A stretch of 64,000 nucleotides of DNA from Pedobacter suwonensis (GTDB lineage: Bacteria; Bacteroidota; Bacteroidia; Sphingobacteriales; Sphingobacteriaceae): assembly GCF_900111825.1 (NCBI RefSeq), contig NZ_FOJM01000003.1, positions 248,001 to 312,000 on the forward strand, written 5' to 3'. A model generated the notes under the pieces. That model was given only the letters and a program-made list of their open reading frames with translations, searched no databases and was not told the origin of the DNA. Position 1 is the first letter of the stretch; the number at the start of each line of letters is the position of its first letter. Made by a program: the position numbers and the translations under genes. Of this stretch, positions 53,820 through 63,313 are shown piece after piece.

Positions 53820-54797
53820 CTACTTTTCTAATAACCATGCTTTAGCGGCGTCAATCACACGATCATTCCTGGTATTAGAAAGGTCGTCAATAAAAACATC
53901 GGGTTTAATGTTTTCTGGATAGCCTTTTCCGGTTCGGTCAGCTACGTAGGTTCTGGCCAATTGCAGCTGGTCACCATTGGAAAGATTAAAGGTATAATTA
54001 GCTGTGGTATACCCCGCCGATGTTTGCCCAAAAGATTTAACATTGGGCAGTCCGAGTAGCGAAACTACTGCCATCTCGCCGCTGCTTCCGGTTCTGGCAT
54101 CCAGCAACACAGCGATTTTTAGTGAGTTGTTTTTAACCTTATAAGTGCTGATGTTGGCTGACTTACCCGAAATTTTACCGTTTTCATTTAGCCAGGGCTG
54201 TTTTTTATCCTTGCTGCCATATACAAAGTAACCTGCAGTACCATCAGCAACCAGCGCATTCAGCCCCGCCAGCATAGGCCACATGTTACCACCTGTATTA
54301 TGACGCAGATCTACAATCCAGCCCGCAATGGTGTTTTCGGTATCTAATTTTTGAATGATCCGACGGATGGTGTCTGCAAAATGAGCGTCTTTCACTTCAT
54401 TAAAACTCAAACACCTTGGTACCTTAACCCAGGCAATACCATCTCCCAGATATTCGCCTTGTGGCCGTTCCGCCACTGGCGACTCGGCAATCTGCTTCAT
54501 CCGTTTTCCGGAAATAAAAAATGAGTGTTTATCGCCGGCTGCCCTTAGCTTCGCTGTATAAAAATTGTAAAGTGCCTGCTTGCTGATAGAATCGTTGGCG
54601 GTTAACGATAACATTTCGCTTTCCTCCTGTATGCTTCGCCAATCTAATTTGTCGCTATACATAGATTTATTTTTCAGTATGGTGAAAACTTCTTTATTTA
54701 ATTTCACCGTAGTACGGCTAGGTGAATTGCTTTGGCTATAAACGGGGTTATAAAGTAAACCGCATAAGATGATTAATAAATAGGCAGGGATTTTCAT
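53820..54797 (-). CDS. S41-family (tail-specific-protease-like) peptidase
   Basis: The 325-residue protein has a signal peptide (MKIPAYLLIILCGLLYNPVYSQ) and the S41 core. GWIVDLRHNTGGNMWPM is followed by the serine nucleophile segment DARTGSSGEMAVVSLLGL and the GQTSAGYTTANYTF region. There is no obvious PDZ domain, so it is of the short C-terminal-processing-peptidase-like type. Exported, probably periplasmic or outer-membrane associated. Monocistronic. Confidence 0.88.
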   Translation of the reverse strand: MKIPAYLLIILCGLLYNPVYSQSNSPSRTTVKLNKEVFTILKNKSMYSDKLDWRSIQEESEMLSLTANDSISKQALYNFYTAKLRAAGDKHSFFISGKRMKQIAESPVAERPQGEYLGDGIAWVKVPRCLSFNEVKDAHFADTIRRIIQKLDTENTIAGWIVDLRHNTGGNMWPMLAGLNALVADGTAGYFVYGSKDKKQPWLNENGKISGKSANISTYKVKNNSLKIAVLLDARTGSSGEMAVVSLLGLPNVKSFGQTSAGYTTANYTFNLSNGDQLQLARTYVADRTGKGYPENIKPDVFIDDLSNTRNDRVIDAAKAWLLEK

Positions 54798-55183
54798 CAG
54801 TTTCTGTTTAGATATAATTAATGTAAAACTATAAAGTATTGATATAATTTTAAAGACGCGGAGTTAATGGAAAAGGTTGCATAGGAAATGTATTAAATGG
54901 TTTTACCGGTCATTGCTATTGATAGGGACAGCATCTGAAAGCATATAATCGGATATATAAAATTCCCTGGATTGTTAATAGCACCGAAGATAAGTTAGAT
55001 ATTTTGATACGGGTACACCATTAGGTGAATAGGTGACTATGCAGATATTGTTTTAACCCCACCTGAAGAAAGTGATTATAACCCAAAAACTACCTGATCA
55101 TATTTTATAAAACGGGAATAATAGGCTAGGGAACGATTACAAATTGACCAGGAATATTACCCTTGATCCGCAGCTCAATCATC
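54798..55183. other. Intergenic region, nothing recognised
   Basis: About 385 AT-rich bases between the S41 peptidase start and the HxlR stop. No open frame of useful length, hairpin or repeat was found. Confidence 0.5.
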
Positions 55184-55540
55184 TCATTGCTCCAATATTT
55201 TTTTTCTGTGGTTTGATCCCCACTGATGTAGCGCCTCAATTACCTTTTCTAGTGTAAAAACATAGTCTGTTGCCGTATATTCTACCAATACAGGCGATTC
55301 GTCATAAACAGTACGTTTGATCAGCTGATGTTCCTCCAGGTCTTTCAATTCTTTGGCAAGAACCTTAGAGGAAATTTTGGGAATGCTCCTTTCTATTTCT
55401 CTGAAACGTTTGTTGCCGCTCATGATGGAAATAATAATGAGGATTTTCCATTTACCACTGATCACATCAAGCGCGTCACGTACAGTCAGCATTCTTGCTA
55501 AACATTCATTTTTGGTATTGTCAGGAAATTTTTCTTTCAT
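55184..55540 (-). CDS. HxlR-family winged-helix regulator
   Basis: The 118-residue regulator starts at ATG 55540 (an upstream in-frame Met 31 codons earlier would run through the operator). It contains CLARMLTVRDALDVISGKWKILII, GNKRFREIERSIPKISSKVLAKELKDLEEHQLI and VEYTATD, all typical of HxlR/MarR-like winged helices that repress nearby genes. Divergent from the DoxX-like gene, with an operator-like repeat between them. Confidence 0.9.
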   Translation of the reverse strand: MKEKFPDNTKNECLARMLTVRDALDVISGKWKILIIISIMSGNKRFREIERSIPKISSKVLAKELKDLEEHQLIKRTVYDESPVLVEYTATDYVFTLEKVIEALHQWGSNHRKKILEQ

Positions 55541-55554
55541 ATCGCTTACTTTAA

Positions 55555-55596
55555 GGTAACTGCTTACATTTGGGTAACTGCTTACAAAATGTAAGC
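55555..55596. promoter_or_regulatory. Probable HxlR operator
   Basis: GGTAACTGCTTACA occurs twice (55555-55568 and 55573-55586). The second copy is part of a perfect inverted repeat GCTTACA-AAA-TGTAAGC (55580-55596). TATTTTTG at 55606-55613 fits the -7 element of a rightward promoter. The site lies 15 bases before the HxlR start and in front of the DoxX-like gene. Confidence 0.6.
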
Positions 55597-55846
55597 TAAT
55601 GTACGTATTTTTGTATGAATAAAAGCCGTTCAAAATTTAAATGGGGTTATACAAAAATGGAATGAAACAAATATAGCTTCGCAACAAGGCAAGGCCGTTT
55701 CCATAACAGGAACTTAAAAATGACGGGCATAACCTATGTTTTCAATCAATATTAAGCTATAACAACCCAAACCATTTTAAGATGGAACACCTATATAAAA
55801 TCAAACTAGAAAATCTATTCCAACAATCAAATTAAATCAATTAAAA

Positions 55847-56242
55847 ATGACAAAACAGATCGAGTTCTCCCAGAATCCTGATAAAAAGGCAAAACGCATC
55901 TATTGGATCATCACCATTCTTACAATGGCCTTAATTATATTGCCATCGTATTTCGCACCGAGAGCATACCTCATCCAGACGACCAAAAACTTACAGTTTC
56001 CAGATTATTTCCCACTTGAACTGGATATCCTGAAAATGGTGGGAGCGATCACGATTTTAGTTCCGGCTATTCCAACGATGTTAAAGGAATGGGCCTATGT
56101 GGGCTTCGGAATCCTCTTGTTGTCTGCAAGTCTGGCGCACGGCATGGTGGATGGATTTGTAAAGGGTGTTGCCCCGCTTATTCCGTTTGCATTGCTTACG
56201 GTGTCTTATTATTATTTCCGAAGACTGAATTATGAAAAATAA
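55847..56242 (+). CDS. DoxX-like membrane protein
   Basis: The 131-residue protein has four membrane helices (IYWIITILTMALIILPSYFA, ILKMVGAITILVPAIPTML, WAYVGFGILLLSASLAHGM, PLIPFALLTVSYYYF) and the DoxX_2-like pattern. The DoxX family is small and membrane-bound, and its biochemical role is poorly known. It is divergent from the HxlR gene and upstream of a DsbA-type protein gene, a frequent association in redox or quinone stress loci. Confidence 0.85.
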   Translation: MTKQIEFSQNPDKKAKRIYWIITILTMALIILPSYFAPRAYLIQTTKNLQFPDYFPLELDILKMVGAITILVPAIPTMLKEWAYVGFGILLLSASLAHGMVDGFVKGVAPLIPFALLTVSYYYFRRLNYEK

Positions 56243-56330
56243 TGTGCTGTTTGTAGTTTTTTCGTGCTATTCTTCATCGCCTGTGGCCGGGAAATGCAAA
56301 AGAACTAACCCACAGAAACAAAAAATATAA
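56232..56330 (+). pseudogene. Possible remnant of a small lipoprotein gene
   Basis: Overlapping the DoxX stop, an ATG at 56232 opens a short frame beginning MKNNVLFVVFS. Shifting one frame yields a lipobox-like LFFIACGREMQKN followed by a stop. A single base change would join them into a lipoprotein start. It is only a remnant or a chance reading. Confidence 0.3.
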
Positions 56331-56332
56331 CG

Positions 56333-57058
56333 ATGGAAAATAAAATGAAAATAGAAATATGGTCGGATATTATGTGTCCGTTCTGCTACATCGGAAAACG
56401 GAATTTTGAGAAAGCTTTAGCCCGATTCCCAAATAAAGACCTCGTTGAAGTAGAATGGAAAAGCTTTCAGCTTGATCCCGCAATGCCAGAAGCACCAAAA
56501 TATCAGGATGATATGTATATGTTTGTAGCCGACAGGAAAGGCATGAGTTATGAGCAATCTAAAACGAGGCACCAGGACCTGATACAATACGCAAAAAGTG
56601 TGGGGCTTGAATATAACCTGGATAAGGCTTTGGTTACCAATTCAATGAAAGGCCACCGCATCATACAATTTGCCAAAACAAAAGGGTTAGGTGAAAAAGC
56701 CGAAGAAATTTTGTTTTTTGCCTATTTTACAGCGGGTAAAAATTTAAATAACAGTGCTACACTAGTTGAGTTAGGAAAAGAAATCGGTTTAACAGAAAGT
56801 GAGGTTTACACAGCCCTCACAGATCCTTTGTACCTGCAGAAGGTAGAAAGCGAAAGCTACGAAGCTCAAAGTTTAGGCGCTACAGGCGTCCCTTTTTTCG
56901 TACTAAACCGCAAATACGCCATCGCAGGTGCGCAACAACCTAACCATATTCTGCAAACTCTTGAAAATTCCTTTGCCGAATGGCAGAAAGAAAGCCCGCA
57001 GACCGCATTGAATGTAACAGCGGGAAAAGTATGCATACCTGACAAAGAATGTCATTAA
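56333..57058 (+). CDS. DsbA-family oxidoreductase (FrnE-like)
   Basis: The 241-residue protein has the FrnE/DsbA signature IEIWSDIMCPFCYIGKRNFEKAL with the CxxC pair Cys15/Cys18. There is a helical insert, a cis-Pro region TGVPFFVLNRKYAIAGAQ, and a Cys-containing C-terminus (CIPDKECH). There is no signal peptide, so it acts in the cytoplasm as a thiol oxidoreductase or isomerase. It lies before an arsenic operon, where thiol chemistry could be useful, but no shared promoter is evident. Confidence 0.9.
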   Translation: MENKMKIEIWSDIMCPFCYIGKRNFEKALARFPNKDLVEVEWKSFQLDPAMPEAPKYQDDMYMFVADRKGMSYEQSKTRHQDLIQYAKSVGLEYNLDKALVTNSMKGHRIIQFAKTKGLGEKAEEILFFAYFTAGKNLNNSATLVELGKEIGLTESEVYTALTDPLYLQKVESESYEAQSLGATGVPFFVLNRKYAIAGAQQPNHILQTLENSFAEWQKESPQTALNVTAGKVCIPDKECH

Positions 57059-57163
57059 CCGTTAAATGACTTTTTAGCTAACGATTTTAAGTAAAAAAAT
57101 AAATAAAGATGCATGATTATTTTGCATTTTCAGCTATACATCGTAATATTGCGATATAAAATT

Positions 57164-57493
57164 ATGGGGCTTACAAAATCAGAAATATTTACAGATGAGC
57201 AGAACCAGCTTTCTGCTTTATTGAAAGCAATTGCCCATCCGGCCCGGATTGCCATTCTGCAACGGATTATCATATCAAACACCTGTATTTGCGGGGATTT
57301 GGTGGGCGAACTTGGACTGGCGCAAGCAACAATATCCCAGCACCTTAAAGAATTAAAACTAGCCGGCATCATTCAGGGCACCATAGAAGGTGTAAGCGTT
57401 TGTTACTGCATCAACCCCAAAACATGGAAGTTGTTAGAGGAACAACTTGGTGGATTTTTGGCCTCTTATAAAGGTGAAACGACCTGCTGTTAA
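57164..57493 (+). CDS. arsR: ArsR-family metalloregulator
   Basis: The 109-residue winged-helix repressor is started at the ATG at 57164, since 17 upstream codons add a non-native stretch. It contains LLKAIAHPARIAILQRI, TCICGDLVGELGLAQATISQHLKELKLAGII and a final ETTCC. The CICGD motif and the terminal Cys pair are likely arsenite ligands. It would repress the following arsenic genes in the absence of metal. Confidence 0.92.
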   Translation: MGLTKSEIFTDEQNQLSALLKAIAHPARIAILQRIIISNTCICGDLVGELGLAQATISQHLKELKLAGIIQGTIEGVSVCYCINPKTWKLLEEQLGGFLASYKGETTCC

Positions 57494-57549
57494 CCTTTTT
57501 TTAACTATATCAATCGTTAAATTGCAATAATACTATAAATATACAAATC

Positions 57550-58017
57550 ATGAAATTATCAGAAATAAAAGAAATCTTAGCTGCAGCTGAAGGCGTAAAT
57601 TTCAAACTGGAAAACGGTAACCCGGTACCTGAACATTTCCATGTAACCGAGGTCGGGATTATTACAAAAGATTTTATAGACTGCGGCGGGACCGTCCGCC
57701 ACGAAAAAGTAGCTAATTTCCAGTTATGGGATGCTGATGATTATGAACATCGCTTAAAGGCCAGCAAACTGCTTCACATTATCTCACTTTCGGAAGAGAT
57801 TTTGGGGATGGAAGATCTGGAAATTGAAGTGGAATATCAGGCAGAAACCATTGGTAAGTATGACCTTGGATTTGATGGAAAAAACTTTCTTTTATTGGCA
57901 AAAAAAACCGCTTGCCTTGCAATGGACAAATGTGGCGTTCCAGCCAAAAAGCAAAAAATTGAAATGGTAAATCTGGCCTCAGGTTCAGCATGTACGCCTG
58001 GTGGAGGGTGCTGCTAA
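57550..58017 (+). CDS. DUF6428 protein of the arsenic operon
   Basis: The 155-residue protein reads FKLENGNPVPEHFHVTEVGIITKDFIDCGGT and carries several cysteines, including a C-terminal SGSACTPGGGCC. DUF6428 proteins are found in arsenic and metal operons in Bacteroidota. Function is unproven; the cysteine-rich tail suggests metal binding. It is 56 bases after arsR and 13 bases before the arsC-like gene. Confidence 0.85.
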   Translation: MKLSEIKEILAAAEGVNFKLENGNPVPEHFHVTEVGIITKDFIDCGGTVRHEKVANFQLWDADDYEHRLKASKLLHIISLSEEILGMEDLEIEVEYQAETIGKYDLGFDGKNFLLLAKKTACLAMDKCGVPAKKQKIEMVNLASGSACTPGGGCC

Positions 58018-58030
58018 TTTAGATATAACG

Positions 58031-58651
58031 ATGGAGGCAAAACTTTTCCATGCAATAGAAAGTGTGGTGAATACCATGAAGTTTGATAATATCACATCAG
58101 AACGCAAAGCGATATTACAGCCCTTGATTGATTTTATTCAACACAAACGCCACACAAAAAGTGAAATCAGGCTTAATCTGATCTGTACCCATAATTCGCG
58201 TAGAAGCCATCTCTCGCAAGTTTGGGCGCAAACAGCAGCAACTTATTATGGGATTAAAAATGTATTTTGTTATTCTGGAGGAACAGAGGCAACGGCCTTG
58301 TTTCCCGTAGTTGTGGAAATATTGAGGCAAATGGGGTTTCAGATTCAAATTATCGCCGAAGGCAATAACCCCATATATGCGATAAAATATAGCGATAATG
58401 AACATCCTGTAATCGGCTTTTCGAAGACCTACGATAATCACTTCAATCCTTCGGGAGGATTCGCGGCAATAATGACCTGCTCACAAGCTGACGGCGGATG
58501 TCCCTTCATTTCCGGGGCTGAAAAGCGTATTCCAATAACTTTCGATGACCCGAAAGCATTTGATCATACACCACAGCAGGCCGAAAAATATCAGGAAAGA
58601 AGTTTGCAGATCGCAACAGAAATGTTCTACGTCTTTTCACAAATCAAATAA
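58031..58651 (+). CDS. arsC: Low-molecular-weight phosphatase-like arsenate reductase
   Basis: The 206-residue protein starts at ATG 58031; a GTG 10 codons earlier is rejected. After a helical N-terminal region it has the phosphatase P-loop Cys52-THNSR-Arg58 ([16 protein letters not shown]). Further features are [19 protein letters not shown], a SKTYD segment and an extra Cys-rich stretch [12 protein letters not shown]. It reduces arsenate to arsenite for export. Its stop is 2 bases before the acr3 ATG. Confidence 0.88.
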   Translation: MEAKLFHAIESVVNTMKFDNITSERKAILQPLIDFIQHKRHTKSEIRLNLICTHNSRRSHLSQVWAQTAATYYGIKNVFCYSGGTEATALFPVVVEILRQMGFQIQIIAEGNNPIYAIKYSDNEHPVIGFSKTYDNHFNPSGGFAAIMTCSQADGGCPFISGAEKRIPITFDDPKAFDHTPQQAEKYQERSLQIATEMFYVFSQIK

Positions 58652-58653
58652 AT

Positions 58654-59730
58654 ATGGCTGCAAATACATGTACCCCTGCGGCGGAACGTAAAAAACTGGG
58701 TTTTCTAGACCGTTACCTGACTTTATGGATTTTTCTGGCGATGGCTATTGGCGTATCTATTGGCTTTTTGTTTCCGTCATCATCAGGTTTTATTAATTCT
58801 TTTTCCAGCGGAACAACCAATATTCCGTTGGCTATCGGACTAATACTAATGATGTACCCACCGCTGGCCAAGGTCAGGTATGAAAAAATGGGGGAAGTTT
58901 TCCGCAACACGAAGGTGCTGGGTACTTCGTTGGCCTTAAACTGGATTATTGGTCCTGTACTTATGTTTACACTGGCGGTTGTGTTTTTACAGGACTATCC
59001 CGATTACATGACCGGCCTGATCCTGATCGGCCTCGCACGCTGTATCGCAATGGTGGTGGTTTGGAATGAACTGGCAGAAGGCAACAGGGAATATGCAGCC
59101 GGTCTGATTGCGCTTAACAGCATCTTTCAGGTGTTACTCTATAGTTTTTATGCCTATCTCTTTATTACAGTACTTCCACCGCTGTTTGGTATCGATGGAT
59201 TATCGGTAAACATTACCATTATTGAAATTGCAAAAAGTGTAGGGCTTTACCTGGGTGTTCCCTTTGCCGCCGGGCTGATCAGCCGGTATGTTTTGATCTG
59301 GTTTAGAGGCGAGCAATGGTTCCAGCAGAAGTATATACCGTTTATTTCTCCAATAACCCTGATTGCGCTGCTTTTTACAATTGTGGTGATGTTCAGTCTT
59401 AAAGGGGAACTTATTGTGCAGATACCAATGGACGTAGTACGCATTGCCATTCCGCTGGTCATCTATTTTGCCATCATGTTTATCGCCAGCTTTTTTGCAG
59501 GGAAGAAAATGGGGGCTGATTATGCCCAAAGTACTTCCATTGCCTTTACTGCAGCAGGTAATAACTTCGAACTGGCCATAGCAGTAGCTATCGGAGTTTT
59601 TGGCATTAATTCCGGTCAGGCATTTGTGGGAGTAATTGGGCCACTGGTCGAGGTACCTGCGCTCATTGCACTGGTAAATGTCGCCTTTTGGTTTAGAAAG
59701 AAATACTATGGAATTGCCAAAGCATCCTGA
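58654..59730 (+). CDS. acr3: ACR3-family arsenite efflux permease
   Basis: The 358-residue membrane protein has about ten helices. The ACR3 landmarks are [39 protein letters not shown], with the conserved Cys in ARC, and [21 protein letters not shown] near the end. It exports arsenite using the proton motive force. It completes the operon arsR-DUF6428-arsC-acr3, whose layout is typical for Bacteroidota. Confidence 0.94.
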   Translation: MAANTCTPAAERKKLGFLDRYLTLWIFLAMAIGVSIGFLFPSSSGFINSFSSGTTNIPLAIGLILMMYPPLAKVRYEKMGEVFRNTKVLGTSLALNWIIGPVLMFTLAVVFLQDYPDYMTGLILIGLARCIAMVVVWNELAEGNREYAAGLIALNSIFQVLLYSFYAYLFITVLPPLFGIDGLSVNITIIEIAKSVGLYLGVPFAAGLISRYVLIWFRGEQWFQQKYIPFISPITLIALLFTIVVMFSLKGELIVQIPMDVVRIAIPLVIYFAIMFIASFFAGKKMGADYAQSTSIAFTAAGNNFELAIAVAIGVFGINSGQAFVGVIGPLVEVPALIALVNVAFWFRKKYYGIAKAS

Positions 59731-60080
59731 CACATATTTTCTTGCCCCATCTCAACAACCATTTCTCGCCCTTCGGACGACGTAATTGGTCATCATTTAT
59801 TCAATTGAACGGATGCTGAATCAATGTATTTTATCAGCATCTGAACTTAAAAATCTTATGCAAACCTTATGCCCCATAAAAGCTGCCCGAAATTTTGCAT
59901 TCCATTTGAGAACGTAACAGCCCTCGCGAAAAGTATTTTAGAAAAAACAGCCAATTTCCGACGCTCCAAAATTAACCATTCAGTATGTCGAAAAAGAGTC
60001 TTAATGTGTTATAAAAACCAAAACATAGCCTTGAAAATCAATGATTTGCGCGACAATGTTCTGGTTTGAATTTTAGGAAG
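59731..60080. other. Intergenic region before tRNA-Arg, nothing recognised
   Basis: About 350 bases with no plausible coding frame; a 66-residue frame at 59869 has an unnatural composition. No hairpin or repeat of note. It separates the rightward arsenic operon from the leftward tRNA gene. Confidence 0.5.
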
Positions 60081-60152
60081 TGGTCCCGACGAGAATCGAA
60101 CTCATATCTAAAGTTTAGGAAACTTCTATTCTATCCGTTGAACTACGGGACC
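60081..60152 (-). tRNA. tRNA-Arg (anticodon CCU)
   Basis: On the minus strand a 72-base cloverleaf reads GGTCCCG...CGGGACC with a discriminator A. The D arm is GTTC/GAAT and the anticodon stem is GAAGT/ACTTT, with a 7-base loop TTCCTAA giving anticodon CCT. The T arm contains GTTCGATTC. The CCA end is not encoded. It decodes AGG, and lies alone between two protein genes. Confidence 0.95.
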
Positions 60153-60356
60153 ATTTGTTGGGCAAATATAGTAAAAGTTTTCTCGCAAGAGAATTCATTT
60201 TAATAAGGATCTATCACCAGGGAATTGCATTTAAATAATTAAAAAAGTTTATCTATTGGGGTTATTAAGCATTTCCACATTGCTAAAAACTGTACTACTC
60301 ACCATAATAAATCATTTCAATAACTTCATCTTTGTATTATCAAATTGATTAAGAAC

Positions 60357-61079
60357 ATGAAACTAACAAAAAATAAAATCCTGATTACAGGAGGTGCAAC
60401 CGGGATTGGTTTGGGGCTGGCTGAAAGGTTTATCAGTGAAAACAATACCGTAATTATCTGTGGAAGAAGAGAAGCGGCTTTAAAGGAGGCAGCAGAAAAA
60501 CTACCTTCGGTTATTACCAAAGTATGCGATTTGACTGTTGAAGCAGACCGGATTGAACTGTATAACTGGATTGCTGAACACCATAGCGATTTAAATGTAT
60601 TGGTTAATAATGCAGGTATCCAGAATTGGATGCAACTTAAGGACAACGATTTTTATGAAAAAGCTGAAGCTGAAATTTCGACAAATATTTTAGCACCTCT
60701 CCATTTAACAAAATTGTTCTGCCAGCTAAATTCGTTAAATACCATTATTAATGTAACATCCGGATTGGCATTTGTACCTTTATCAACAGTGCCTGTTTAT
60801 TGCGGAACTAAAGCTTTTATGCGATCTTTTACACTCTCATTACGCCATAGCCTAAAGGATTCTAATATTGAGGTTATTGAAATGATTCCACCAGCTTTAA
60901 ATACCGATTTGGGCGGTAAAGGTTTGCATGATGCATATCCATCAGTAAGCGAATTTGTAACATCGGTGTTTGAACAATTAAAAGATGGTAAAACAGAATT
61001 AACTTTTGGCACCAGTACAGACAGGGCAGCCGCTAACAATGAGACCATAGCTGCCTATTTTAAATTGATGAACCCCTAA
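60357..61079 (+). CDS. SDR-family oxidoreductase (DltE-like)
   Basis: The 240-residue protein starts at ATG 60357 and has the short-chain dehydrogenase fold. GGATGIG (12-18) binds the nucleotide. NNAG, a Ser in VTSGLA and the YxxxK pair in VYCGTKAF follow, and then VEMIPPALNTDLGG. This N-/C-terminal pattern matches the DltE-like subgroup. Substrate unknown. A terminator hairpin separates it from metG. Confidence 0.88.
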   Translation: MKLTKNKILITGGATGIGLGLAERFISENNTVIICGRREAALKEAAEKLPSVITKVCDLTVEADRIELYNWIAEHHSDLNVLVNNAGIQNWMQLKDNDFYEKAEAEISTNILAPLHLTKLFCQLNSLNTIINVTSGLAFVPLSTVPVYCGTKAFMRSFTLSLRHSLKDSNIEVIEMIPPALNTDLGGKGLHDAYPSVSEFVTSVFEQLKDGKTELTFGTSTDRAAANNETIAAYFKLMNP

Positions 61080-61114
61080 TACCAGAAACCAGGCTTACAC
61101 CGGAATAATAAAAA

Positions 61115-61142
61115 AAGCCATTCGAATAATCCCGAATGGCTT
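61115..61142. terminator. Bidirectional terminator
   Basis: AAGCCATTCG and CGAATGGCTT form a perfect 10-bp stem with an 8-base loop. An A-run lies on the left and TATTTT on the right. It sits between the convergent SDR and metG genes. Confidence 0.75.
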
Positions 61143-61164
61143 CATATTTTAGTAAAAGTAAATA

Positions 61165-63273
61165 CTACCTGATTACACTGCCTTCCTGAAATTTTTCTAC
61201 AGGTGCTACGAAAGTGAGTTTGCCTTCAGCATTTTCGGCCATTAAAATCATACCTTGCGATAAAATACCTTTGATCTCTCTAGGCGCCAGATTCACAATC
61301 ATACTTACCTGTTTACCCACAATATCTTCAGGTTTATAATATTCTGCAATGCCAGAAACCACCGTCCGCTCATCAATGCCCGTATTTACGGTTAACTTTA
61401 ACAGCTTTTTGGTTTTCTCTACCTTTTCTGCAGCTACAATAGTGGCTACCCGGATATCCATCGCAGAGAAATCATCAAACTGGATATTTTCTTTTGCCGG
61501 AACAGCAACAACGTTATTAGCTGCATTACTGGCTTTGCTTTGATTCAGTTTTTCGATCTGGAAGTCGATTTCTGCATCTTCTATCTTTTCAAATAAGAGT
61601 ACAGCTTCTCCAATATCGTGACCACGTTTTAACAGGTTAACCGTACCTGCATCATTCCAATCATGACCGCCATTTTTAAGCATTTTCATTAACTTTTCTG
61701 CGGTGAAAGGCATAAAAGGTTCTATAAGGATCTGAATATTGGCGGCTATTTGAAGTGCAATATGTAAGATTGTCCTTACGCGGTCTTCGTCTGTCTTAAT
61801 CAGTTTCCAGGGTTCGGTTTCGGCCAGGTATTTATTACCCAAACGCGCAACGTTCATTACTTCCGATAAAGCTTCTCTAAAACGGTAGTTTTCTATAGAT
61901 GCAGCAATTTTAGCCGGATAACCAGCCAATTCATCAATAACGGCCCTATCTATTTCAGTAATTTCCATACAGGTTGGTACAGCACCATCAAAGTATTTAT
62001 GCGTAAGCACCACCACCCGGTTTACAAAATTACCCAGTATCGCTACCAGTTCGTTATTATTTCTGGCCTGAAAATCTTTCCAGGTAAAGTCATTGTCTTT
62101 AGTTTCAGGTGCGGTTGCCGTTAATACATAACGCAGTACATCCTGTTTCCCTTCAAACTCTCTTAAATATTCATTTAACCAAACAGCCCAGTTTTTGGAC
62201 GTTGATATTTTTTGTCCTTCAAGGTTTAAAAATTCGTTTGCCGGCACATTATCAGCCAAAGTATATTCGCCATGGGCCATTAACATTGCGGGGAAAATAA
62301 TGCAATGGAAAACGATATTATCTTTGCCGATAAAGTGAACTAACTTGGTTTCATCACTTTTCCAGTATTCTTCCCAACCACATTTGTCGTTTTCGTAGTT
62401 ATTAATATAATATTCTTCTGCTTTTGGGTTCCAAACATCAAGCTTAGCATAGTTGCATAACTCTTTGGTTGCAGAAATATATCCGATTGGCGCATCAAAC
62501 CACACATAAAGTACCTTACCTTCGGCATCTCGGAGCGGAACACGCACCCCCCAATCCAAATCTCTGGTCATGGCCCTGGGTTGTAAACCTGCATTTAACC
62601 AGCTTTGGCATTGGCCGTACACATTTGGTCGCCATTCTTTATGGCTTTCGATATACGTCCGTAAACGGTCTTCATATTTATCAAGTGGCAAAAACCAGTT
62701 TTTAGTTTCCTTTAAGATGGGTTTATCACCAGATAAGGTCGATTTTGGATTGATCAGGTCGGTCGCATTGAGTGTAGAACCGCAGTTTTCGCACTGATCG
62801 CCATACGCGTTTTCATTGCCACATTTAGGGCAGGTACCTGTTATGTACCGATCGGCCAAAAATTGTTTTGCAGTGGGATCGTAATATTGTTCGGTAATTT
62901 CTTCTGTAAATACACCTTTTTTGTAAAGGGTTTCGAAGAAATCAGCAGCAGTTTGGTGATGGGTAAGCGATGAAGTACGGTGATAGATATCAAAAGATAC
63001 CCCAAACTCTTTAAAAGAATCGCCAATAATTTTATGGTACTTATCTACCACTTCCTGAGGCGTAATCCCCTCCCTTTTGGCTTTTAGCGTAATGGGTACA
63101 CCATTTTCATCAGATCCACAAATGAATTTTACATCGCGTTTATTCGATCTTAAATAACGGGCATAAATATCTGCAGGGATGTAAACACCAGCCAGGTGTC
63201 CAATATGAACCGGTCCGTTTGTATACGGAAGCGCTGCAGTTACGGTATATCTTTTTATTTTACTATTATCCAA
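61165..63273 (-). CDS. metG: Methionyl-tRNA synthetase
   Basis: The enzyme charges tRNA-Met. [20 protein letters not shown], a zinc region [24 protein letters not shown] as the KMSKS loop, and a C-terminal tRNA-binding domain ([39 protein letters not shown]) are visible. I place the start at the TTG at 63273 (then [19 protein letters not shown]), giving 702 residues. A longer frame upstream adds hydrophobic residues unlike the family. The gene is divergent from the LD-carboxypeptidase, 40 bases away. Confidence 0.96.
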   Translation of the reverse strand: MDNSKIKRYTVTAALPYTNGPVHIGHLAGVYIPADIYARYLRSNKRDVKFICGSDENGVPITLKAKREGITPQEVVDKYHKIIGDSFKEFGVSFDIYHRTSSLTHHQTAADFFETLYKKGVFTEEITEQYYDPTAKQFLADRYITGTCPKCGNENAYGDQCENCGSTLNATDLINPKSTLSGDKPILKETKNWFLPLDKYEDRLRTYIESHKEWRPNVYGQCQSWLNAGLQPRAMTRDLDWGVRVPLRDAEGKVLYVWFDAPIGYISATKELCNYAKLDVWNPKAEEYYINNYENDKCGWEEYWKSDETKLVHFIGKDNIVFHCIIFPAMLMAHGEYTLADNVPANEFLNLEGQKISTSKNWAVWLNEYLREFEGKQDVLRYVLTATAPETKDNDFTWKDFQARNNNELVAILGNFVNRVVVLTHKYFDGAVPTCMEITEIDRAVIDELAGYPAKIAASIENYRFREALSEVMNVARLGNKYLAETEPWKLIKTDEDRVRTILHIALQIAANIQILIEPFMPFTAEKLMKMLKNGGHDWNDAGTVNLLKRGHDIGEAVLLFEKIEDAEIDFQIEKLNQSKASNAANNVVAVPAKENIQFDDFSAMDIRVATIVAAEKVEKTKKLLKLTVNTGIDERTVVSGIAEYYKPEDIVGKQVSMIVNLAPREIKGILSQGMILMAENAEGKLTFVAPVEKFQEGSVIR

Positions 63274-63313
63274 AACAATTTTTATTAATTTGGCAAAGAT
63301 AAGTGTTTTGAAG

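Noticed and set aside
59869..60069. Rightward 66-codon frame before the tRNA
   Set aside because: Unusual composition, no signal or domain, and no plausible expression context.
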